A stretch of 6,879 bases of DNA from DASQVO01 sp035640715. Lineage in GTDB: Bacteria; Actinomycetota; Actinomycetes; Streptosporangiales; Streptosporangiaceae. Each line of letters begins with the position of its first letter. Position 1 is the stretch's first letter. The notes beneath the pieces are model-generated. The model did not search any database, had not been told where the DNA came from, and saw only the letters and a program-made list of their open reading frames with translations. The position numbers and the translations under genes are program-made. Below are positions 1-5,486 of the stretch, piece after piece. Where the stretch lies: positions 1 to 6,879 of the forward strand of contig DASQVO010000055.1 of assembly GCA_035640715.1 (NCBI GenBank), in the 5' to 3' direction.

Positions 1-399
1 GCCCGCCGGGTCCTGCACCGCTACGTATACCGCCTGCTTCAGGAACGGCCGGATCATCAGGTGAGCGGCGGGATCGGCCTGAGGGCCCCGCATGGCCGCG
101 GCCTGCCTCTCGTCGAGCGCCACCACCTCGGTGGCGTACCCGAGCGGCAGCACGGAACGACCAGCGGACAGACAGCCGTCGCTCACTTCGATCCGCGCGG
201 ATCCCCAGGCCACCAGCGCCGCTGCCAGCCCGGCCGCGAAGACGGCGAAAATGACCGCCCCGGCCCACCCGCCAAAGCCCGCCCAGAGTTCGCCGCCGAG
301 GAGACCGATGACAAGAAGGGCAAGGAGCCACCATGCGGCCGGCACGGTGAGCCGTTCTCGGTAATCCGGCACGGCGAGCCGTTCACGGTAATCACGCAT
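1..399 (-). CDS. DUF3093 family membrane protein, 3' end beyond the window
   Basis: Reading the minus strand from the ATG at 399 gives 133 codons without a stop, running off the left edge, so the C-terminus is missing. The protein begins MRDYRERLAVP, then a second DYRERLTVP, then AAWW. Two hydrophobic stretches follow, about residues 24-35 (LLALLVIGLLGG) and 42-60 (GGWAGAVIFAVFAAGLAAA). After these comes a soluble part with RIEVSDGCLSAGRSVLPL and HLMIRPFLKQAVYVAVQDP. This is the layout I know for actinobacterial DUF3093: a short basic N-terminus, a two-helix hairpin, and a beta-rich cytosolic domain. Its function is unknown. An in-frame TAA at 418-420 leaves 399 as the only upstream ATG. The GTG at 372-370, inside the first repeat copy, is a possible alternative start. 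No Shine-Dalgarno precedes 399. In related genomes this gene is divergent from dut, as here, though an AI-2E gene now lies between them. Confidence 0.85.
   Translation of the reverse strand, partial: MRDYRERLAVPDYRERLTVPAAWWLLALLVIGLLGGELWAGFGGWAGAVIFAVFAAGLAAALVAWGSARIEVSDGCLSAGRSVLPLGYATEVVALDERQAAAMRGPQADPAAHLMIRPFLKQAVYVAVQDPAG
340..393 (-). repeat. Two 27-bp tandem copies in the DUF3093 N-terminus
   Basis: Positions 367-393 and 340-366 are adjacent direct repeats that differ at two of 27 bases. Read on the minus strand, both encode DYRERL-A/T-VP, in frame. Family members as I recall them have a single such motif before the first membrane helix. This therefore looks like a recent in-frame duplication that lengthens the cytosolic N-terminus by nine residues. 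Confidence 0.9.
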
Positions 400-406
400 G
401 TGGTCA

Positions 407-412
407 ACCGTA
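407..412 (-). promoter_or_regulatory. Possible -10 box for a leaderless DUF3093 transcript
   Basis: On the minus strand TACGGT (TAnnnT type) is followed by seven bases and then the ATG at 399. This spacing puts the transcription start at or next to the start codon. There is no Shine-Dalgarno in the 20 bases before the ATG, as expected for a leaderless message. I see no good -35 box, so support is limited to the -10 match and its spacing. Confidence 0.3.
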
Positions 413-429
413 GTTGGTTAGATGGTGCC

Positions 430-1863
430 ATGGCGGGGCGGTCCAGCTGGGACATAGGACGGAAGGCGCGGGAACTGCTGATGGCGGCCAGGCAGGCTGG
501 CCCGGGTGCCGCCATCTCCAGCCCTCCGGCCCACGGCACCGCGATCGGGGCGACGAGGGCGGCCGGAGCCAAAGCGCCCGCGACCAGCATAGCCATAGCC
601 GATGAGGCCCCGGCCGGCACAGCCGCAGCGAACGGGGCCGCAGCGAACGGGGCCGCAGCGAACGGGGCCGCAGCGAACGGAACCGCGGTCAGCGCGGCTC
701 ATGAAGGCACCGGGGCTTCCCGCGTGCCCACGGATGCGGCCGATGTCCGGGAGGACGCCGCCCATGCGGCCGTGCCGCGCTGGCTGCAGACGGCCGGCGG
801 CTGGTCCTGGCGCCTGCTGTTCATCGGCATCGTGTTGTACCTGGCGTACCGGGTGGCGGGCCGCCTCGCGGTCGTAGTGGTCCCGTGCGCGGCGGCGCTG
901 CTGCTCACGGCGCTGCTGCAGCCGCTGACGTCCCGGCTGCACCGGGCGGGCCTGCCCATGCTGGCCGCGGCGTGGTGCACGCTGCTCGGTGCCGTGATCG
1001 TGCTGGCCGGGGCGATAACACTGGTCACCGTCCGGGTCAGGGACGAATACCCGGGCCTGGTCATCCAGGTGCGCCACACGTCGCATGAACTCCAGAAGCG
1101 GATGGCGTACACGCCGCTGCACCTGCAGACCGGGAGCCTGCAGAAGCTGTCGGACAAGCTCCTGAATTACCTCGGCCAGCACACGTCGCTGGTGGCTGGC
1201 ACGGTCCTGACCGGCGGGGTGATCGTCTTCGAGATCCTCGGCGGCGTCGTCCTGATGCTGTTCGTGACGTTCTTCCTGCTGAAGGACGGGGAACGGATCT
1301 GGACCTGGCTGACCCGCGCGTTCGGGGACGAGGGCAGCCGGCGGGCCGACCGGGCTGGGCGCGCCGCCTGGCAGGCCGTGGTGTACTACGTCCGGGGCAC
1401 GGTGCTCGTCGCGGCGATCCACGCGGTCGTCATCGGCTCGACGCTGACCATCATGGACGTCCCGCTGGTCGCGGCACTGACCGTCATGGTGTTCGTCGCC
1501 GCGTTCGTCCCGCTCGTCGGGATCCTGTTCGCGGGAGCCGTCGTCATCCTGATAACGCTTGCCACCAAGGGCTGGATCGCGGCGGTGGTGCTGCTCGGCA
1601 TCTTCGTCGCCGAGGACCAGATCGAAAGCCACCTGCTGCAGCCGCTGGTCGTGGGGCGGATCATCCGGCTGCATCCGCTCGCCATCATCCTCGCCCTCGG
1701 CGTGGGCGGTGTCGTGGCCGGCATCCCGGGAGCGGTGGTGGCCGTGCCGGTCGCCGCGGCGATCACCCGCGCGGCGCCGGAACTGCGGCGCCGCTATCCG
1801 GTGGACCGCCCTGGCGGCGGGGGATGCGACGGCGATTCGGATTCCGGACCGGGGCCACGATAA
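430..1863 (+). CDS. AI-2E family transporter (PerM/YdiK-type membrane protein)
   Basis: From the ATG at 430 this encodes 477 residues. Residues 1-117 are Ala/Gly-rich and probably disordered, with four AANGA repeats at about 66-85. The membrane domain begins near WLQTAGG at 118. Helices lie at about 130-147, 150-170, 179-200 and 254-284, followed by a helix-rich second half from about 320. A soluble loop sits at about 203-253. Family marks are FFLLKDGERIW near 280-289, ESHLLQPLVVGRIIRLHPLAIILALG from 399, and GIPGAVVAVPVAAAI from 431. The family is about 350 residues without the extension. Members are reported to export autoinducer-2 or other small solutes, or to act in Na+/H+ exchange; the substrate here is unknown. 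The frame is open back to 61, but that stretch is antisense to DUF3093. ATG 481, with GGGA eight bases upstream, is a serious alternative start (460 residues). The gene lies between DUF3093 and dut, which usually sit close together. Confidence 0.85.
   Translation: MAGRSSWDIGRKARELLMAARQAGPGAAISSPPAHGTAIGATRAAGAKAPATSIAIADEAPAGTAAANGAAANGAAANGAAANGTAVSAAHEGTGASRVPTDAADVREDAAHAAVPRWLQTAGGWSWRLLFIGIVLYLAYRVAGRLAVVVVPCAAALLLTALLQPLTSRLHRAGLPMLAAAWCTLLGAVIVLAGAITLVTVRVRDEYPGLVIQVRHTSHELQKRMAYTPLHLQTGSLQKLSDKLLNYLGQHTSLVAGTVLTGGVIVFEILGGVVLMLFVTFFLLKDGERIWTWLTRAFGDEGSRRADRAGRAAWQAVVYYVRGTVLVAAIHAVVIGSTLTIMDVPLVAALTVMVFVAAFVPLVGILFAGAVVILITLATKGWIAAVVLLGIFVAEDQIESHLLQPLVVGRIIRLHPLAIILALGVGGVVAGIPGAVVAVPVAAAITRAAPELRRRYPVDRPGGGGCDGDSDSGPGPR
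625..684 (+). repeat. Four tandem 15-bp units encoding AANGA
   Basis: The unit GCAGCGAACGGGGCC occurs at 625-639, 640-654 and 655-669 without change. A fourth copy at 670-684 has two changes (GGAACC in place of GGGGCC). The unit is in frame, so copy-number change by slippage would add or remove five residues without shifting the reading frame. It lies in the disordered cytosolic N-terminus, about 45 residues before the first membrane helix. Confidence 0.95.
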
Positions 1864-1942
1864 GGTCCCAGTGCGGCGCAGAGCATCGACGTGTCCGGCC
1901 GCGGCCGGCCGCGCTGGCAAGTTATTGCGAGGAAAGATGCCC

Positions 1943-2449
1943 ATGAACCGGCCCGGTGAGGGCGTCGACGTGCTGATCAAGCGCCTTGACCCGGGTCTTC
2001 CGCTGCCCGCCTTCGCCCATCCGGGCGATGCCGGCGCCGACCTCTTCGCCGCCGAGGACGTGGACCTGGCCCCAGGTGAGCGCGCGCTGGTGCCGACCGG
2101 CGTGGCCATCGCCCTGCCGGCGGGCTATGCGGCGTTCGTGCACCCACGTTCGGGTCTCGCGGCGCGGCACGGTGTCACGATCGTGAACGCGCCGGGCACG
2201 GTCGACGCCGGCTACCGCGGCGAGATCAAGGTGACGCTGCTCAACACGGACTCTTCCCGGCCGGTCAGCTTCCGGCGTGGGGACCGGATAGCCCAGCTCG
2301 TCATCCAGCGGGTGGAGCAGGTGCTGTTCCACGAGGTGGACGTGCTGCCGGGATCCGCGCGCGGGGATGGCGGATTCGGCTCCACCGGCGGCCACGCGGC
2401 CGGTGATGGCGAAGGCGGGAGCCGGGGAGCAGCGCCGGCCGCTCGCTAG
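1943..2449 (+). CDS. dut: dUTP diphosphatase (dUTPase)
   Basis: Hydrolyses dUTP to dUMP and pyrophosphate with Mg2+, which keeps uracil out of DNA and feeds thymidylate synthesis; cytosolic homotrimer. All five motifs of the trimeric family are present in the 168-residue product. Motif 1 is DAGADLFAAED (29-39). Motif 2 is PRSGLA (68-73). Motif 3 is GTVDAGYRGEIK (85-96), with catalytic Asp88 and substrate-stacking Tyr91. Motif 4 is GDRIAQLVI (from 113). Motif 5 is the nucleotide-closing tail RGDGGFGSTG (140-149). A Gly/Ala-rich tail of 19 residues follows, which is not part of the fold. Two in-frame ATGs compete, at 1937 and 1943. GAGGA at 1929-1933 stands only about three to four bases from 1937 but nine to ten from 1943, so I prefer 1943. 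The 79-base gap after the AI-2E gene has no clear terminator, so read-through from upstream is possible. Confidence 0.97.
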   Translation: MNRPGEGVDVLIKRLDPGLPLPAFAHPGDAGADLFAAEDVDLAPGERALVPTGVAIALPAGYAAFVHPRSGLAARHGVTIVNAPGTVDAGYRGEIKVTLLNTDSSRPVSFRRGDRIAQLVIQRVEQVLFHEVDVLPGSARGDGGFGSTGGHAAGDGEGGSRGAAPAAR

Positions 2450-2475
2450 GCTGGCTCGGCCGGCGGGCAGCCGCC

Positions 2476-2500
2476 CGGCGTGCGGGTCATCCGCACGCCG
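2476..2500 (+). terminator. Hairpin after dut, likely transcription terminator
   Basis: CGGCGTGCGG and CCGCACGCCG form a perfect 10-bp GC-rich stem around the loop GTCAT, starting 27 bases past the dut stop. No T-run follows. Stems without a U-tract are common after high-GC actinobacterial genes, so termination is plausible but not certain. Confidence 0.6.
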
Positions 2501-2722
2501 TCCGGCCCGGCCCCTAGTAGCGTGAACCGTGAAGAGCGCATAGCGAGCGTTATTTTCAGGGAACCGGCTAGTGAGCGCAGGCCCCTGGGCCATGGAGCAC
2601 AGTGCAGGTGGCAGGGCCGGCATCAACCGCAGCGGGCCTTGGCGAAGAACGCGAGCTTTGGACTTTTGAAAAGATACAGCGGGGGAACTCCCCGTGAGGG
2701 CAATCGATAAGGAGCGTGCGTA
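2501..2722 (+). promoter_or_regulatory. Intergenic control region upstream of the DUF3710 gene
   Basis: This stretch is less GC-rich than its surroundings and I find no convincing gene in it. A 76-codon frame at 2480-2710 lacks a good ribosome site and recognisable features. Candidate signals are a direct repeat CGTGAA at 2521-2526 and 2528-2533; TATTTT at 2551-2556 as a -10, with GTGAAG 16 bases upstream as a weak -35; a small AT-rich palindrome CTTTTGAAAAG at 2663-2673; and a 5-bp hairpin CGGGG/CCCCG at 2680-2694. The hairpin sits just before the Shine-Dalgarno AAGGAG at 2709-2714. If TATTTT is the -10, the mRNA leader would be about 160 bases and could be structured. Confidence 0.35.
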
Positions 2723-3526
2723 GTGTTCCGTCGGCGTCGGCGAGAGGACGCGGACCAGGGCAGCCCTGCTTACCCGGACGGCGCGGAAGGCACGGAAGGC
2801 GCCTGGGCGGATCCCGGTGACCAGGGCGCATGGGATGACGACGTGCCGGGTGCGGAGGCGGCGGCCAGTCCCGGCGACCCAGGCGTGAGCGGTGGCCCCT
2901 GGGACGCCGGCGAGGCCTTTCCGGAACGGGAGCGTGCCGACTTCGGCAGCCTTCTGGTGCCGATCGTTCCCACGCAGCAGATCGAGATGGCCACGGACGG
3001 CCAGCGCTTCATCTGGGTCACAGTGAGGAGCGGCGGGAGCGAGTTGCGGGTCCACGCGTTCGCGGCGCCGCGTAGCGGCGGTCTGTGGGAAGACGTGCGG
3101 CAGGAGATTGTCGCCGAGCTTTCCTCGGCCGGCCCGGCCGCGCAGGAGACGGGCGGCCCGTTCGGGCCGGAGATATTCGCGCACGTGCCCGTGGAACCGG
3201 GAGCTCCCAGTGCGGAAACCCGTCCCGTGCGGTTCATCGGCGTGGATGGCCCGCGCTGGCTCCTGCGCGGTCTGATCATCGGCCCGGCAGCCGTCGGCCA
3301 GGAGCCGGCCGAGCCCTTCGAGGAGATATTCAGCGACATCGTGGTCGTCCGCGGAGACCATCCGATGCCGCCGAGGGACATGCTCGAGCTGCGGCTGCCA
3401 CCCGAAGTGCAGCAGGAGCTGGAGCAGCAGGCCGCCGCCGAGCAAGCTGGGCAGGAGACCGGGAACAGGTTCCAGACCGACCTCAACCCGTTCGATCGCG
3501 GGCCGGAATTCACCGAAACCCGCTAA
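2723..3526 (+). CDS. DUF3710 domain protein
   Basis: 267 residues from a GTG start, with AAGGAG at 2709-2714 eight bases upstream, which fixes the start well. The N-terminus MFRRRRRE is strongly basic. Residues 10-65 are acidic and Gly/Pro-rich, probably disordered. The conserved domain then runs from GPWDAGEAFPE (57 on) through DFGSLLVPIVP, LRVHAFAAPRSGGLWEDVRQEI, and PVRFIGVDGPRWLLRGLIIGPAAV (VDGPRW at 174-179), to EEIFSDIVVVRGDHPMPPRDMLELRLPPE. These blocks are the signature I recognise for DUF3710, an actinobacterial family of unknown function. A Gln/Glu/Ala-rich stretch that may form a coiled coil follows (about 231-246), then a polar tail. There is no signal peptide or membrane helix, so it is cytosolic. 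It lies downstream of dut in the same orientation, but the hairpin and its own control region suggest separate transcription. Confidence 0.9.
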   Translation: MFRRRRREDADQGSPAYPDGAEGTEGAWADPGDQGAWDDDVPGAEAAASPGDPGVSGGPWDAGEAFPERERADFGSLLVPIVPTQQIEMATDGQRFIWVTVRSGGSELRVHAFAAPRSGGLWEDVRQEIVAELSSAGPAAQETGGPFGPEIFAHVPVEPGAPSAETRPVRFIGVDGPRWLLRGLIIGPAAVGQEPAEPFEEIFSDIVVVRGDHPMPPRDMLELRLPPEVQQELEQQAAAEQAGQETGNRFQTDLNPFDRGPEFTETR

Positions 3527-3557
3527 TTGGGACCCCACCCGAAACGGCGAGGTTGCC

Positions 3558-3580
3558 CACGTTAATACGTTGTTAACGTG
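3558..3580. promoter_or_regulatory. Operator-like inverted repeat upstream of the OB-fold gene
   Basis: CACGTTAA at 3558-3565 and TTAACGTG at 3573-3580 are perfect 8-bp inverted arms around a 7-base spacer. The 23-bp dyad is AT-rich in a GC-rich background. It ends eight bases before the TAGCGT box at 3588, so it covers the -35 zone. That position and the two-half-site form fit a dimeric repressor or activator site. No T-run follows, so it is unlikely to be a terminator for the DUF3710 gene. The regulator is not identified. Confidence 0.55.
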
Positions 3581-3587
3581 ACCGGGC

Positions 3588-3593
3588 TAGCGT
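3588..3593 (+). promoter_or_regulatory. Likely -10 box giving a leaderless OB-fold mRNA
   Basis: TAGCGT (TAnnnT) is followed by six bases and then the ATG at 3600. There is no Shine-Dalgarno between 3575 and 3599. Together these point to transcription starting on the start codon, a common arrangement in Actinobacteria. No good -35 is visible at 17-18 bases; the dyad occupies that zone. Confidence 0.45.
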
Positions 3594-3599
3594 CATGTC

Positions 3600-3941
3600 A
3601 TGGGGAACGCTATACACCAGGCCGACTTCGGGGAGCGCCCGCGGGTGCGGGTAGCGGGCACGGTGCGCGTCATCAGGCACGACCGGATCGGCGGCATGCC
3701 CGCGCTCGAGGCGGAACTCTGTGACGGCTCATGCCACATCGACCTCGTCTGGCTGGGCCGGCGTCGCATCGTCGGCATCGAGACGGGCAGCACCGTTGTG
3801 GCCGAGGGCAGGCTGGGCATCCGCCACGGCCGCACCACCATGTTCAACCCGCGCTACGAGCTGCGCGCGGGGGATCTGCGTGCCGCGAAGCCATGCAGCG
3901 CGGGGGCGCGTGCCACGGACGTATGCGCTGTGGTGATGTGA
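3600..3941 (+). CDS. OB-fold nucleic acid binding domain protein
   Basis: 113 residues. The core PRVRVAGTVRVIRHDRIGG (14-32), then PALEAELCDGSCHIDLVWLGRRRIVGIETG (34-63), VVAEGRLG, and MFNPRYELR (81-89), is the pattern of small actinobacterial OB-fold proteins related to the tRNA-anticodon/RecG-type OB domain. Five beta strands can be placed between 15 and 88. Such proteins presumably bind single-stranded DNA or RNA, but no specific role is established. The usual DGSG turn reads DGSC here, and Leu-Cys precedes it. This gives C41 and C45, and the tail adds C99 and C109. The start is chosen because it is the first in-frame ATG and is positioned for leaderless translation. The gene converges with the TrkA operon 36 bases downstream. 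A DUF3159 gene commonly follows this gene in relatives but is absent here. Confidence 0.85.
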   Translation: MGNAIHQADFGERPRVRVAGTVRVIRHDRIGGMPALEAELCDGSCHIDLVWLGRRRIVGIETGSTVVAEGRLGIRHGRTTMFNPRYELRAGDLRAAKPCSAGARATDVCAVVM

Positions 3942-3942
3942 A

Positions 3943-3956
3943 CGCGGATGTCCGCG
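3943..3956. terminator. Weak hairpin between convergent genes
   Basis: CGCGGA-TG-TCCGCG is a near-perfect palindrome starting one base past the OB-fold stop codon. Only 36 bases separate this stop from the stop of the convergent TrkA gene, so it is the only compact hairpin available to end either transcript. The realistic stem is five base pairs with a four-base loop and no T-run, so the call is weak. Confidence 0.25.
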
Positions 3957-3977
3957 CTGCGGGCCTGCCGGCGGGCT

Positions 3978-4637
3978 TCACCGGCTGGCGAGCAGCGTAG
4001 CGAGCTGATCCTCCACGTCTTCGCTGGTGACGAAGAGCAACTCGTCCCCGCCTTCCAGCGAATCGTCCTGCTGCGGGACCAGCACCCTGCCCTCACGCAG
4101 GATCGCCACCAGCGCCGTGTCGGTCGGCCAGTCAATGTCGCCGAACCGTCGGCCGACGAGCGGCGCGTCGGCGGGCATGGTCAGCTCCACCAGGCTCGCC
4201 TCACTCTGCCGGAATGTCATCAGCCGGACGAGATCGCCGACGCTGACCGCCTCCTCGACAAGCGCCGATAGCAGCCGCGGCGTCGAGACCGCCACATCCA
4301 CGCCCCACGACTCGTTGAACAGCCACTCGTTGTTCGGGTGGTTGATGCGCGCGACGACCCTGGGCACGCCGTACTCGGTCTTGGCCAGCAGCGACACGAC
4401 CAGGTTGACCTTATCGTCGCCTGTCGCGGCGATCACTACGTTGCAGCGGTCCAGCGCGGCCTCGTCCAGCGAGCTGATCTCGCAGGCGTCCGCGAGCAGC
4501 CATTCGGCACCGGGAAGGCTGTCCGCCTTGATGGACCTGGGAGACTGGTCGATCAGCAGCACTTCGTGCCCGTTCTCAAGCAGTTCGCTGGCGATGGACC
4601 GGCCGACCGCCCCCGCTCCCGCTATCGCGACTCGCAT
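3978..4637 (-). CDS. ceoC: TrkA-family K+ uptake regulator (CeoC-like), second gene of the operon
   Basis: 219 residues. The N-terminal RCK_N/TrkA-N Rossmann domain opens MRVAIAGAGAVGRS with GxGxxG at 7-12. Asp30 at the end of the second strand (EVLLID) is expected to hold the ribose of NAD(H) or an adenine nucleotide. The domain continues with CNVVIAATGDDKVNLVVSLLAK and VVARINHPNNEWLF. A C-terminal TrkA-C/RCK_C domain spans about 140-219 (LVELTMPADAPLVGRRF ... DELLFVTSEDVEDQL). Such proteins bind the cytosolic face of a Trk/Ktr K+ channel and gate it by nucleotide state. The start is set by AAGGAGG six bases upstream and by a TGATG junction: its ATG shares one base with the stop of the preceding trkA gene, which implies translational coupling. 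The symbol follows the M. tuberculosis ceoB-ceoC pair. No membrane subunit (TrkH/KtrB) is in the window. Confidence 0.9.
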   Translation of the reverse strand: MRVAIAGAGAVGRSIASELLENGHEVLLIDQSPRSIKADSLPGAEWLLADACEISSLDEAALDRCNVVIAATGDDKVNLVVSLLAKTEYGVPRVVARINHPNNEWLFNESWGVDVAVSTPRLLSALVEEAVSVGDLVRLMTFRQSEASLVELTMPADAPLVGRRFGDIDWPTDTALVAILREGRVLVPQQDDSLEGGDELLFVTSEDVEDQLATLLASR

Positions 4638-5302
4638 CAGTGGCCTCCTTCCGGACCCGCGGCGAGTATCGCCGAGATCCGGTCCAGGTCGTTTTCCATG
4701 GCGACCACATGCAGCACGTCGCCTTCCTGCAGGACCGTCGCCGCAGTCGGCACCATGGCCTCGCCAAGCCTGTCGAGGAACGCGACACGGCTGCCCGTCG
4801 CCACCTCGATCGACTTGATCGTCTCGCCAAGCCACCGTTCCGCGAAGGCCACCTCGGCGAGGACAACCTTGCCGGTCGGATCCCGCCACATCGGCTCCGC
4901 GCCGTCGGGCAGCAGCTTCCGCAGCATCTGGTCGGCCGTCCAGCGGACCGTCGCCACGGTCGGGATGCCAAGGCGCTGGTAGACCTCGGCCCGGCGCGGG
5001 TCGTAGATCCGCGCGGCGACCCGCTCAACGCCGAACGACTCACGGACCACCCGCGCGGAGATGATGTTGGAGTTGTCGCCGCTGCTTACAGCAGCGAACG
5101 CGTCCGCCTGCTCGATGCCAGCCTGGATGAGCACGTCCCGGTCGAAGCCGATCCCGGTGACCCGGCTACCCTTGAATCCGGAGCGGAGCTTCCGGAACGC
5201 CTCCGGGTCCCTGTCGATGACGGCGACGATGTGGCCGCGATCCTCGAGAATATGGGCGAGCGTGGACCCGACACGTCCGCAACCCATGATGACGAAATGC
5301 AC
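4637..5302 (-). CDS. ceoB: TrkA-family K+ uptake regulator (CeoB-like), first gene of the operon
   Basis: 221 residues from a GTG at 5302, with GGAAGGA five bases upstream. The frame stays open to 5386, but VHFVIMGCGRVGS is where the family starts, and the longer N-terminus would overlap the promoter zone. The Rossmann motif GCGRVG lies at 7-12, with acidic Asp30 in HIVAVIDRD. GDNSNIISARVVRESFG, VAARIYDPRRAEVYQRLGI and VATVRWTADQMLRKLLP complete the RCK_N half and linker. The RCK_C half spans about 142-213 (VVLAEVAFAERWLGETI ... EGDVLHVVAMENDLDRI). It is predicted to bind NAD(H) or an adenine nucleotide and to form a ring with its partner under a K+ channel. It is a paralogue of the downstream gene, with the same spacing of the glycine motif and Asp30, and the two probably work as a pair. 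Confidence 0.9.
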   Translation of the reverse strand: MHFVIMGCGRVGSTLAHILEDRGHIVAVIDRDPEAFRKLRSGFKGSRVTGIGFDRDVLIQAGIEQADAFAAVSSGDNSNIISARVVRESFGVERVAARIYDPRRAEVYQRLGIPTVATVRWTADQMLRKLLPDGAEPMWRDPTGKVVLAEVAFAERWLGETIKSIEVATGSRVAFLDRLGEAMVPTAATVLQEGDVLHVVAMENDLDRISAILAAGPEGGH

Positions 5303-5486
5303 GGCTGTCCTTCCCGGTTGGAGCGCATCGCCAAAGTTATGCCCTTGCAGCGGTGAATGCGACACGAGGCCGGCATCAATCAGCATTCCGTAAGCTCGGG
5401 GCCGGCAGCCGACGGCTGGAGCAACGGCATTCTGGCCATGGCGGCTGCTCTGACACGGAAGAAAGACACACCAGGGGAAGAACGAG
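5303..5486. promoter_or_regulatory. Divergent promoter region between the TrkA operon and the methyltransferase
   Basis: 184 bases with no gene. For the minus-strand TrkA operon, TAACTT (plus positions 5334-5339) fits a -10, giving a leader of about 25 bases before the GTG at 5302; its -35 is poor. For the plus-strand methyltransferase, TAAGCT at 5391-5396 is a possible -10 with no good -35. I see no clear dyad or riboswitch-like fold. In relatives as I recall them, an amino-acid permease gene lies in this gap. Confidence 0.4.

Noticed and set aside
61..429. Upstream extension of the AI-2E frame to a GTG at 61
   Set aside because: It would be fully antisense to the DUF3093 gene and reads as low-information sequence. 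Starts at 430 or 481 fit better.
625..684. Possible CRISPR-like array
   Set aside because: The units are 15 bp, directly adjacent without spacers, in frame and coding.
1900..1913. 14-bp palindrome CGCGGCCGGCCGCG before dut
   Set aside because: It is made only of G and C in GC-rich DNA, with no loop to form a hairpin and no T-run; chance is a sufficient explanation.
418..2109. 563-codon minus-strand frame across the AI-2E gene
   Set aside because: It is the antisense shadow of a well-supported membrane protein. Its translation is rich in Arg, Asp and Pro with no family motif.
2480..2710. 76-codon plus-strand frame between dut and DUF3710
   Set aside because: It starts inside the terminator-like stem, has no ribosome site, and its product is not recognisable.
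1922..3538. 538-codon minus-strand frame opposite dut and DUF3710
   Set aside because: Both genes underneath have clear family motifs, and the antisense product has none. Long open shadows are expected at this GC content.
4638..4889. N-terminal extension of the second TrkA protein back to 4889
   Set aside because: It lies in another frame over the first TrkA gene. The family start MRVAIAGAGAVG with AAGGAGG upstream and the TGATG junction are decisive.
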